From contig CALMDH010000328.1 in NCBI GenBank assembly GCA_937862735.1, positions 62,001-126,000 of the forward strand: 64,000 bases of DNA, read 5' to 3'. Of the stretch, positions 1 to 6,637 are shown in pieces. Below the pieces are notes generated by a model. The model ran no database searches. It saw only the letters and a program-made list of their open reading frames with translations, and was not told the DNA's origin. Position 1 is the stretch's first letter, and each line of letters opens with the position of its first letter. The position numbers and the translations under genes are program-made. The stretch comes from M0108 sp937862735. Its GTDB lineage: Bacteria > Pseudomonadota > Gammaproteobacteria > Chromatiales > Chromatiaceae.

Positions 1-840
1 CTGGGGGTTCCAGAAGCCTCGTTCGGGTTCGGACCAGGGAAAGGCGATGGGGTCGGTCTGACCAACCCAGTAACAGCCGGGACCGGGCGCTTGCAGCCGC
101 TGTCGCCGCCAGGCCGGGTAGTCCTTCCCGAGGCGGTCAGGTGCCCGGTCCACTAGATCCCTGGCGGCGAGGCAAGCCACGACCCGGGGTTCCTGGGCCT
201 CAATGGTCTGGCGCAGGTCGGGATGGGAAAGCAGTTGGCCGAAGATCAGAGGCGGCTGATGCCGGGTGCCCAACCAGAGCCGAAAGCGGGAGCCCGTCAG
301 GGCGATATCGTCGATGACGACCAGGGGGCGATCCGGCGCGAAGGGGGGGTCCAGTTGGGTTGGCCTGAGCCCCAGACGATAGGCCAGCATGCCCAGCACG
401 ATGAGGCCGCCCCGGGGCAGGGCCGTGAAAGCGAACCCCCCCAGGGAGTCCCGGTCAAAGCGCTGCCGAAAACCTGCGGCGAGGGCCTCCACCAGGTCCT
501 CAACCTCGGCGTAGCTCAGCCATTGGGGCAAGGGTTCCGCCAGTTGCTGGCGCAGCATCCGCAGGCGCGCCATCATGGCGGGGTCGAAGCGACCCAGTAC
601 GCCCAGCACGCCATCGCCGTCTTCCCGCAGCAAGAGTCGTGCCTCGGGGCACTGCTGCCACCAGGGATCCAGGGCCAGGGCCTCGGCCAGATCACCCAGA
701 GCAACCGCGGGACCCTCAGATGGCCCCAAGCGCTTACTGGCCAGGGGCACCAGCACCCAAGGATGTTGCAAGCCCGCTGCCTCAGCCAAGGGTTGGTACC
801 TCTGGCCCGATGGGCGCTCACTAACACCCGCCGTGGTCAT
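1..840 (-). CDS. Phosphoribosyltransferase-fold protein (C-terminus beyond window edge)
   Basis: The frame is open from an ATG at 840 to the left edge, giving 280 codons without a stop. Two hallmarks of type I phosphoribosyltransferases are visible: a PPi-loop-like segment around residues 139-150 (ALPRGGLIVLG) and the PRPP-binding motif at about 173-185 (LVVIDDIALTGSR) with the paired acids Asp177/Asp178. The first 120 residues match no domain I recognise. The start is bounded by an in-frame stop just upstream, and its ATG overlaps the stop of a 37-codon ORF by ATGA, which suggests translational coupling. It lies in the same direction as, and downstream of, a RiPP-precursor-like peptide. A role in modifying that peptide, or in making a nucleotide-derived cofactor for it, is inference only. 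A salvage PRTase is the alternative. Confidence 0.72.
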   Translation of the reverse strand, partial: MTTAGVSERPSGQRYQPLAEAAGLQHPWVLVPLASKRLGPSEGPAVALGDLAEALALDPWWQQCPEARLLLREDGDGVLGVLGRFDPAMMARLRMLRQQLAEPLPQWLSYAEVEDLVEALAAGFRQRFDRDSLGGFAFTALPRGGLIVLGMLAYRLGLRPTQLDPPFAPDRPLVVIDDIALTGSRFRLWLGTRHQPPLIFGQLLSHPDLRQTIEAQEPRVVACLAARDLVDRAPDRLGKDYPAWRRQRLQAPGPGCYWVGQTDPIAFPWSEPERGFWNPQ

Positions 841-950
841 GACTTAGTCCACCGGCCCTGAACGGTCCTATCCTCTACCCCCGGCAACGTGGCATCCCTG
901 CGTAACAGGATGATCGGGGCCACCTCCAGGGGCTGGGAACGCCTGGGCAT
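837..950 (-). CDS. Possible 37-aa ORF between precursor peptide and PRTase
   Basis: An ATG at 950 opens 37 codons whose TGA overlaps the ATG of the downstream phosphoribosyltransferase (ATGA). It begins 17 nt after the stop of the 55-aa peptide gene, with purine-rich AAGG and GGGG stretches in that spacer. The product is basic (several Arg/Lys) and I recognise no family. Tight packing on both sides is the only positive evidence. The alternative is a non-coding spacer that happens to be open. Confidence 0.25.
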   Translation of the reverse strand: MPRRSQPLEVAPIILLRRDATLPGVEDRTVQGRWTKS

Positions 951-967
951 GGTCGCCCCGGCCTTCG

Positions 968-1135
968 TCACTGGTATTTGTCCAGTCCGGCTGGATAGAC
1001 GCTGCCACCATCGTTGCCCTTCGCGCGCCAGGGCAAGGTATCACCGCCGGAGGTGGAATCACCGACCTGGGTCAAGCTGGCGACCGTCCATTCCTCGATC
1101 GTTGGCGGTTCATAGGTTTTTTTCTCTGTGTTCAT
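968..1135 (-). CDS. Lasso-type RiPP leader-containing small peptide (putative precursor)
   Basis: This is a 55-residue peptide starting at the ATG at 1135, with a GAGA-type weak ribosome site about 10 nt upstream. Residues 8-22 follow the lasso-precursor leader pattern Tyr-x2-Pro-x-Leu/Ile-x(7)-Leu-Thr (Tyr8, Pro11, Ile13, Leu21, Thr22). That motif is normally bound by the PqqD-like recognition element. The usual Gly at position 17 is Thr. If Thr22 is the penultimate leader residue, the core would begin at Val24 and a Val24-Asp32 nine-residue ring is possible. A Gly25-Asp32 ring of eight is another option. The remaining 32 residues (Gly/Asp/Ser-rich, ending LDKYQ) are longer than most lasso cores. 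No protease, cyclase or PqqD-like gene is visible, so they would have to lie beyond the left edge. The leader match is seen directly; maturation is inference. Confidence 0.6.
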   Translation of the reverse strand: MNTEKKTYEPPTIEEWTVASLTQVGDSTSGGDTLPWRAKGNDGGSVYPAGLDKYQ

Positions 1136-1533
1136 GCTAATCGTCTCGTTGGAAGGCGAAGGAAAGATCGTGTATGCGGGATGTCCAGGCTGGTTCTCGC
1201 CACGCGCGGCGCTGGATGCTAGTTTAATGCCGCATCGCAAGTCATTTTCTGACCGCTGACCTTAAATTAAGCATCATTCGGACCAATAGAACAACATCTC
1301 ATAATTCGATCTTAGTAGATTGATAGTAAAAGAAATAATTATGGACCCCGAATCGGATGCTGTGGTTAGGAACGGCTGGCTGCCAGTTTGGCGGCTTTGC
1401 CCCATCTGGGCCTGCCATTCTGGCCGATCACCTGGGTCGCTGATAGATCTTGACCGGGACCTCGGGTGATGAAGATTTTGCGTATGTCCGGTTTCATTGT
1501 AGCCCCTCCCTGGCGGGCGGCTGCCATCCCATC
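1136..1533. other. Divergent intergenic region
   Basis: This 398-nt gap separates the leftward peptide gene from the rightward sigma54 activator. About 1255-1345 is distinctly AT-rich compared with the surrounding GC-rich DNA, as expected for a divergent promoter region or recently acquired DNA. I could not place a convincing sigma70 or sigma54 promoter for either gene. An in-frame TTG at 1450 could extend the activator by 28 residues, but the extension has no recognisable content. Confidence 0.5.
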
Positions 1534-2928
1534 ATGAGCGATACCCTTCTACTGATCGGGGCGGATTCGGGCTCCCTGGGGCCTCTCGCGCGCGACCTGC
1601 TGGCCCAGGGCTTCGCGATCTTCCGGACCACGAGCGGCCAGGGTGCACAGCGGGAACTGAGCACCCAGACCCCGGACCTGATCGTGCTCGATCACCCCTG
1701 GCCCCGGGACCTGTGGCCGGAGCTACTCACGACATGGATGGCGGAGTATCCCTGCCTGATCCTGTGCGATGAGGCCCATCTGGAGGACGCCATGGCGGCG
1801 TTGCGGCTCGGCGCGGCGGAAATTCTGGTCCGGCCAATCGACCAGGGGGAACTGGTCGCGGCGGTGCGGCGCATCATCGACCATGCCCTACTCTACCGCC
1901 AGGGAGAGTTCTATACCCACCTCATCCGCGTTGAGGCCCCAAGCTTGCTTATCGGTGACAGCGAACCGATGCGGCAGCTCCGGGACCTGATCCAGGCCGT
2001 GGCCCCCAGCGAGGCGACGGTGTTGATCCTGGGGGAAAGCGGGGTCGGCAAGGAGAAGGTCGCCCAGGAGATTCATCGCCTCAGTCCCCGGGCCGCGGGA
2101 CCTTTGGTGGCGGTGGATACCTGTTCCTTGCCGGCCACCCTGTTCGAGGCCGAGCTGTTCGGCTTCGAGCGGGGTGCCTTTACCGGGGCCAGTCACCGCA
2201 AGGCTGGGCTCATCGAGGAGGCCCGGGGGGGTACCCTCTTCCTGGACGAGATCGGGGAGATCCCGGCAACGCTTCAGGCCAAACTGCTGCGGGTGCTCGA
2301 AACCAGGCGTTATCGCCGGCTGGGCGGGACGCGGGATCTCGCGGCGGACGTCAGGATCCTGGCCGCCACCAACCGTGACCTGGAAGCGATGATCCGGACC
2401 GGGGAATTTCGTCAGGACCTGTTTTTTCGGCTCAGCACCTTTCCGATCCGGGTGCCGCCCCTCCGGGACCGGCGGGGGGATATTCCCGCCCTGGTGCGGT
2501 ACTTTCTCGCCCAAGCGGGTGCGTCGCGGGGGATTACCAAGCGGGTGAGCCCGGTCGCCATGGGCCAGCTCCTTGACCATGACTGGCCTGGCAATATCCG
2601 GGAATTGCGTAACGCCGTCGAGCGGGCCAGCATCCTGTCGGGGAGCAGGTTGAGAATTGACGTGGCGGATTTCCCCCTGGGCCGGCCCCCGCTGCCTCAG
2701 GAACTTTCACCATCAGCGACGACGGGCGAAGCCCCGATTACGGGCGGTGCGGACGTGACCCTGTCCTTCGATCACGAACCGACCCTGGCGGAGGTCGAAC
2801 AGCGCTATCTGCGGTTGCTGCTGCGCAGGCGGCGGCGGAGCAGGGCGGAGCTGGCGCGGATCTTGGGGATCGGTGAACGGACCCTCTATCGCTTGCTTGC
2901 CGATCTCAGGGAGGAGGTGGACCCCTGA
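1534..2928 (+). CDS. Sigma54-dependent transcriptional activator with degenerate receiver
   Basis: The 464-residue protein has NtrC-family architecture. An N-terminal receiver-like domain (about 1-120) is followed by a sigma54-interaction AAA+ domain (about 150-380) with Walker A GESGVGKE, an intact GAFTGA loop and Walker B GGTLFLDEIGE. A Fis-type helix-turn-helix forms the C-terminus (about 425-460, RAELARILGIGERTLYRLL). The receiver keeps the likely phospho-acceptor Asp53 but has ILVRP where receivers have the invariant Lys-Pro, and only one acid follows strand 1, so conventional phosphorylation is doubtful. The ATG at 1534 is preferred over the TTG at 1450 because the domain begins there. 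It is divergent from the RiPP-like peptide gene and could control it. There is no cognate kinase next to it. Confidence 0.88.
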   Translation: MSDTLLLIGADSGSLGPLARDLLAQGFAIFRTTSGQGAQRELSTQTPDLIVLDHPWPRDLWPELLTTWMAEYPCLILCDEAHLEDAMAALRLGAAEILVRPIDQGELVAAVRRIIDHALLYRQGEFYTHLIRVEAPSLLIGDSEPMRQLRDLIQAVAPSEATVLILGESGVGKEKVAQEIHRLSPRAAGPLVAVDTCSLPATLFEAELFGFERGAFTGASHRKAGLIEEARGGTLFLDEIGEIPATLQAKLLRVLETRRYRRLGGTRDLAADVRILAATNRDLEAMIRTGEFRQDLFFRLSTFPIRVPPLRDRRGDIPALVRYFLAQAGASRGITKRVSPVAMGQLLDHDWPGNIRELRNAVERASILSGSRLRIDVADFPLGRPPLPQELSPSATTGEAPITGGADVTLSFDHEPTLAEVEQRYLRLLLRRRRRSRAELARILGIGERTLYRLLADLREEVDP

Positions 2929-3018
2929 GTGAACCCTCAAGCCCTTACGTTACCATCATCTTTTTGCGCGAGCGTGAAAGGTAGGGTAAAGCCGTTTTAG
3001 TACAGATGCTTGGTGCGC

Positions 3019-3378
3019 TCACTGCTGATGGCTGGCGGTGGCTTCAGTGAAGGCGCGCCGGGCGACCGTCTCGTCGTCGAAGATCTGAAAAACGGTCTGC
3101 AACCGGGTCAATTCGAAGAGGGCGCGCACGGTGTTGCTCATGCCGCAGAGGTAGACATCCCCCTCGCGCTTGCGTGCCGCCTGCAGGGCGCTGACGATCA
3201 CCGCCAGACCACTGGAGTCCATGAAACTGGTGGCGGATAGGTCGAGGATCAGTTTACCGCCGCCCTGGTCGATGATGTCCTTGAGGGTGGCGCGGGCGCC
3301 CGCCGCGTCGGCCATCATCAGGCGTTCCGGCAGTTTGACGATGTCGACGCCCTCCTGGGTGCGGTGTTCAAGGTTCAT
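3019..3378 (-). CDS. STAS anti-sigma factor antagonist (HsbA/RsbV-like)
   Basis: This 119-residue protein is a single STAS domain with the DSSGL signature at 54-58. Ser56 is the residue phosphorylated by the switch kinase in RsbV-type antagonists. It lies 99 nt downstream of, and in the same direction as, a response regulator carrying both a PP2C phosphatase and an RsbW-like kinase domain. The pair matches the HsbR-HsbA arrangement of Pseudomonas, where the phosphorylation state of HsbA selects between partner proteins. No dedicated sigma or anti-sigma factor is encoded nearby, so its downstream partner is unknown. Confidence 0.9.
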   Translation of the reverse strand: MNLEHRTQEGVDIVKLPERLMMADAAGARATLKDIIDQGGGKLILDLSATSFMDSSGLAVIVSALQAARKREGDVYLCGMSNTVRALFELTRLQTVFQIFDDETVARRAFTEATASHQQ

Positions 3379-3477
3379 GCTAGGGGTACTCCAAAGGTGT
3401 CAGGTCACGGCGGGGTGGCGGGTGCTTAAGGTTTGGCGGCTAATTCCGGAACCCAGTTGGGCCAGGACAGGTCGGGG

Positions 3478-5073
3478 TCAGGAAAGGAAATAGGTGAGGG
3501 TCAGCACGTTTCGGTTGTTCGTTCGCTGGTAGCTCACCGCATGAGTCCATTCGTGAATGATCTGCCAGCCACGCCCGGACTCGGCATCGGCTGACGCCGG
3601 CGCCGCCGGGTCCAGCGCCCGGGCCGGCAGGGGTTGCCCCTCGTCATGGATCGCCACCGCGACCGCCTCGGCGCCGCGGGTCCACTCCAGGTCGATGGGC
3701 TGCCCGGGCTCCCCGCCATAGGCATGTTCGATGCAGTTGTTGAGGGCCTCGACGATAGCGGTGGTCAGCTTGAAGGCCGCCATGGCGTCGAGCCCGGCCT
3801 GGGCGCAGAGGTCCAGCAGGCGCGGCTGAAGCTCGGCGACCTCGGCCGGATCGCTATGCAATCGCAGGTGCAGGCGGTCGCCACTCAAGGTCAGCGGCCG
3901 TTCCAGCACCAGCAGGGAGATGTCGTCCTCGAAGTCTCGCGGCCCGCGCCAGTCCCGCAGGCGCTCGTCGAGGACGGCGGTTAGGCTGAGACCGGTCTGA
4001 GCGGCAAAGCTCAGGCTGGCCCGCAATTGGGCCTCGCCGAAGGCCTCCCCCTGGCGGTTGCGACACTCGGTCACGCCGTCGGAATAGAGCACCAGCCTAT
4101 CCCCGGGGGCCAGTTGCACCTCCTGGGCCTGATAATCCACCACGGGGAACATGCCGACGGGTAGCCCGCCCTGCTGGAGGGTGTCGATGCGGCCCGACTG
4201 GCGCAGGACCAGGGGATAGGGATGTGCCGCCAGGGCCAGCCGTATCCGCCCGGTGTGCTTTTCCAGGGTGCCGTAGGCGATGGTGGCGTAATTCTCCACC
4301 TCCCCGTCCCGACTGGTGAGCTGCCGGTTGAGGTCGGCGAGGAAGGTCGCCGGGTCGAAAAAGTCCGCCACGGCGGTCCCCGGTCCGCCGCCCGGTACCA
4401 GGGAGCGGCTCAGGCTCACGGAGAGCAGGGCCGCGGGGACGCCGTGGCCGGAGATATCCAGATGGTAGAAGCCCACCAGGCCGGGGGTCAGTTCGAAAAA
4501 GTTGAAGCTGTCACCGGAGACCTGGGCGGCGGGGAGGAAGAGCCAGTGGGCGCGAAAGGGGGAGGTCGCCTGGTCGCTGGTCGGCAGGAGCTGGCGCTGA
4601 ATGCGGGCGGCGGTAGCCAGGTCGGCCTGGATCTGGTCGTAGGCCTGGGCGAGCCGGTTGCGGGATTCCAGCAGGTCGCGGTTCTGTTCCCCCAAGCGCT
4701 GTTCCAGGGCCAGGATGCGCTCGCCCACCCGCAGGCGTGCCCGCAGCACCTGGGCCTCGAAGGGTTTGGTGACGAAGTCATCGGCCCCGGCGTTGAGCCC
4801 CTCCACCAGGTCGGCGCTGTCGGAGCGACCGGTGAGCAGGATGATATAGGCATAGTGGCCCAGGTCCGTGGTGCGCACGGCCCGGCAGAGTTCAGGGCCC
4901 GACATGCCGGGCATCATCCAGTCACAGATCACCAACCGGACGTCCTGGGCCAGCAGCAGGTCCAGACCGGCATGACCGTCCTCGGCCTCCAGCACCTCGT
5001 AACCCCAACGGCGCAGCAGGAGGCTGACGTAGAGGCGAGCGTCGGCGGCGTCATCGATGACCAGGATTTTCAC
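3478..5073 (-). CDS. Response regulator with PP2C (SpoIIE) phosphatase and RsbW-like kinase domains (HsbR-like)
   Basis: The protein has 531 residues. An N-terminal receiver (1-120) has phospho-acceptor Asp51 in VICDWMMPGMSG. A helical linker (about 125-170) follows, then a SpoIIE/PP2C phosphatase (about 175-390) with metal-ligand motifs LDISGHGVPAALLS and LYSDGVTE. A C-terminal GHKL ATPase of the RsbW type (about 400-531) has the N-box NNCIEHAYGG. The protein therefore carries both the phosphatase and kinase activities needed to set phosphorylation of the STAS protein encoded just downstream. This domain order is that of Pseudomonas HsbR. The hybrid kinase about 1.5 kb away is a plausible but unproven input, and no Hpt protein is visible. 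Confidence 0.9.
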   Translation of the reverse strand: MKILVIDDAADARLYVSLLLRRWGYEVLEAEDGHAGLDLLLAQDVRLVICDWMMPGMSGPELCRAVRTTDLGHYAYIILLTGRSDSADLVEGLNAGADDFVTKPFEAQVLRARLRVGERILALEQRLGEQNRDLLESRNRLAQAYDQIQADLATAARIQRQLLPTSDQATSPFRAHWLFLPAAQVSGDSFNFFELTPGLVGFYHLDISGHGVPAALLSVSLSRSLVPGGGPGTAVADFFDPATFLADLNRQLTSRDGEVENYATIAYGTLEKHTGRIRLALAAHPYPLVLRQSGRIDTLQQGGLPVGMFPVVDYQAQEVQLAPGDRLVLYSDGVTECRNRQGEAFGEAQLRASLSFAAQTGLSLTAVLDERLRDWRGPRDFEDDISLLVLERPLTLSGDRLHLRLHSDPAEVAELQPRLLDLCAQAGLDAMAAFKLTTAIVEALNNCIEHAYGGEPGQPIDLEWTRGAEAVAVAIHDEGQPLPARALDPAAPASADAESGRGWQIIHEWTHAVSYQRTNNRNVLTLTYFLS

Positions 5074-5229
5074 GTGACTCCGGAAGTGGCGGGTAGAAGG
5101 CGAAACGGGGACCGGTAAGGGCCATTAAATGGCTTCATTCTGAAACCCCGGGGCGCAATGTCAAGCGATTACCGTGCCTTCGCCTTCGCCGCGACTTTAT
5201 GGGATCATCCCTCCCACAACGGAGGGTGC

Positions 5230-5862
5230 ATGAATCAAAAAATCAATGACCTGATCATCAGGATTCGGGAACTGGAGGAGGAGGTCGAGCGGGAGATCGC
5301 CAGCCGGCGGGACCAGTTCCACTTCACCCTGGAGGATCGCCGGGTGCGCTTCGAGCGGGAGGTGCTGATCCAGCACCGGCGGCTCAAGACCGGGATCCTG
5401 CGTTATCTGGCCCAGGCGCGCTTGCGCAACCTGGTCTCCGCGCCCATCATCTATGCCGTCTCCCTGCCGTTGTTGCTGGTCGACCTGGCGGTGACCGCCT
5501 ACCAGTGGCTGTGCTTTCCCCTCTACGGCATTCCCCGGGTACGGCGGCGCGACTACTTCATTTTCGATCGCAGCAGCTTGGCCTATCTGAATATCATCGA
5601 AAAGTTCAACTGCGCCTATTGCGCCTATGCCACCGGTCTGACGAGCTATGTCATGGAAATCGTCGGGCGGACGGAACAATATTGGTGTCCCATCAAACAT
5701 GCCCGGCGGGTCCTGGAGGCTCACTCCCGCTACGAGCGGTTCGTGGATTTTGGCGATGCCGAGGCCTATCGGGCGGAGTTGGAGGCCCTGCGCCGGGACT
5801 TTTCGCTGCCCGCCGCCGCGGCGCCGGTGGGTCCTGACCCGGCCGGAAACCCTGAACACTGA
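5230..5862 (+). CDS. Conserved hypothetical membrane protein with CxxC motif
   Basis: The 210-residue protein starts at the ATG at 5230, which follows a strong GGAGGG ribosome site. An upstream ATG at 5158 has no such site. Residues 1-55 are highly charged and probably a coiled coil. They are followed by one or two hydrophobic segments (about 75-105, SAPIIYAVSLPLLLVDLAV) and a cytoplasmic-looking tail. The tail contains FNCAYCAYATG and, about 25 residues later, YWCPIKHARR: three cysteines that could bind a metal or act in redox chemistry. I recognise the protein type as conserved but know no function for it. It precedes a Crp/Fnr regulator by 28 nt and is probably co-transcribed with it. Confidence 0.75.
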   Translation: MNQKINDLIIRIRELEEEVEREIASRRDQFHFTLEDRRVRFEREVLIQHRRLKTGILRYLAQARLRNLVSAPIIYAVSLPLLLVDLAVTAYQWLCFPLYGIPRVRRRDYFIFDRSSLAYLNIIEKFNCAYCAYATGLTSYVMEIVGRTEQYWCPIKHARRVLEAHSRYERFVDFGDAEAYRAELEALRRDFSLPAAAAPVGPDPAGNPEH

Positions 5863-5890
5863 TCCCCCGCTGGGTGATGAGGACTAGATC

Positions 5891-6604
5891 ATGATCGAGG
5901 AATTGCGTGGGACCCTGCTGTTGTCCCGCCTCTCTTCTGAGCAACTGGAGCGGGTGGCGCGGCGGGCGGTGCGCTCTCGTCTGGCGGACGGGCAACTGCT
6001 CTTCAGTCAGGCGGATCCCTTCGAGCGCTTCTATCTGGTCCTGTCCGGGCAGATGCGGCTCTTCCGCCTGTCGCCGGAGGGGGCGGAAAAGGTGATCGAG
6101 ATCATCGGGCCCGGGGAGACCTTCGCCGAGGCCCTGATGTTCATGAATGCCGCTCGCTATCCGGTGTGCGCGGCGGCGCTGGGTCCCACCGAACTCATCG
6201 GCGTCGACAGCCGGGATTTCGCCCGCATGCTGCGGGAGTCCGTCGATACCTGCCTGCTGTTGTTGGGCGACCTCAGCCAGCGGCTCAAGGGCTTGGTGCG
6301 GGAGATCGACAACATCAGCCTCCATTCCGCCAGCAGTCGCTTCGCCAGCTATCTCCTGTCCCTGAGCCCCGCCCAGGGTGAGGAGCTGGCCCTCGACATG
6401 CGCAAGGGGATTATCGCCTCGCGGCTCTCCATCAAACCGGAGACCTTCTCGCGGATCGAAAAGGACCTGAGCGACCAGGGGATCATTGCCGTCCAGGGCA
6501 TGCGGGTCAAGATCCTCAACCTGGCGGCCCTGGAACGGCTGGCGGGACTGGGCGAATTCCGGGAGCTGGCCGCCCTGCCCTGCCAGGGCGGTCACCAAGG
6601 CTGA
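5891..6604 (+). CDS. Crp/Fnr-family transcriptional regulator (Dnr-like)
   Basis: The 237-residue protein has an N-terminal cyclic-nucleotide-binding-type beta-barrel (about 10-120) and a long dimerisation helix around LLLLGDLSQRLKGLVREID. The C-terminal winged helix (about 150-220) carries the recognition segment ASRLSIKPETFSRIEKDL. There are no N-terminal cysteines for an Fnr iron-sulfur cluster, and the cAMP-contacting residues of Crp are not evident. The overall pattern resembles the Dnr group, which senses nitric oxide through haem; that assignment is inference. It is convergent with the hybrid histidine kinase, ending 33 nt from that gene. Confidence 0.85.
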   Translation: MIEELRGTLLLSRLSSEQLERVARRAVRSRLADGQLLFSQADPFERFYLVLSGQMRLFRLSPEGAEKVIEIIGPGETFAEALMFMNAARYPVCAAALGPTELIGVDSRDFARMLRESVDTCLLLLGDLSQRLKGLVREIDNISLHSASSRFASYLLSLSPAQGEELALDMRKGIIASRLSIKPETFSRIEKDLSDQGIIAVQGMRVKILNLAALERLAGLGEFRELAALPCQGGHQG

Positions 6605-6637
6605 GCGCCACAACCTCAGGCACTCCTGGCAATGGGG

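Noticed and set aside
223..861. Rightward 212-codon open frame opposite the PRTase gene
   Set aside because: It is antisense to a frame with clear PRTase motifs and its composition is low-complexity Gln/Gly, typical of antisense frames in GC-rich DNA.
5060..5078. parS-like TTTCACGTGA near the start of the HsbR-like gene
   Set aside because: Only about 11 of 16 positions match and the outer arms are wrong.
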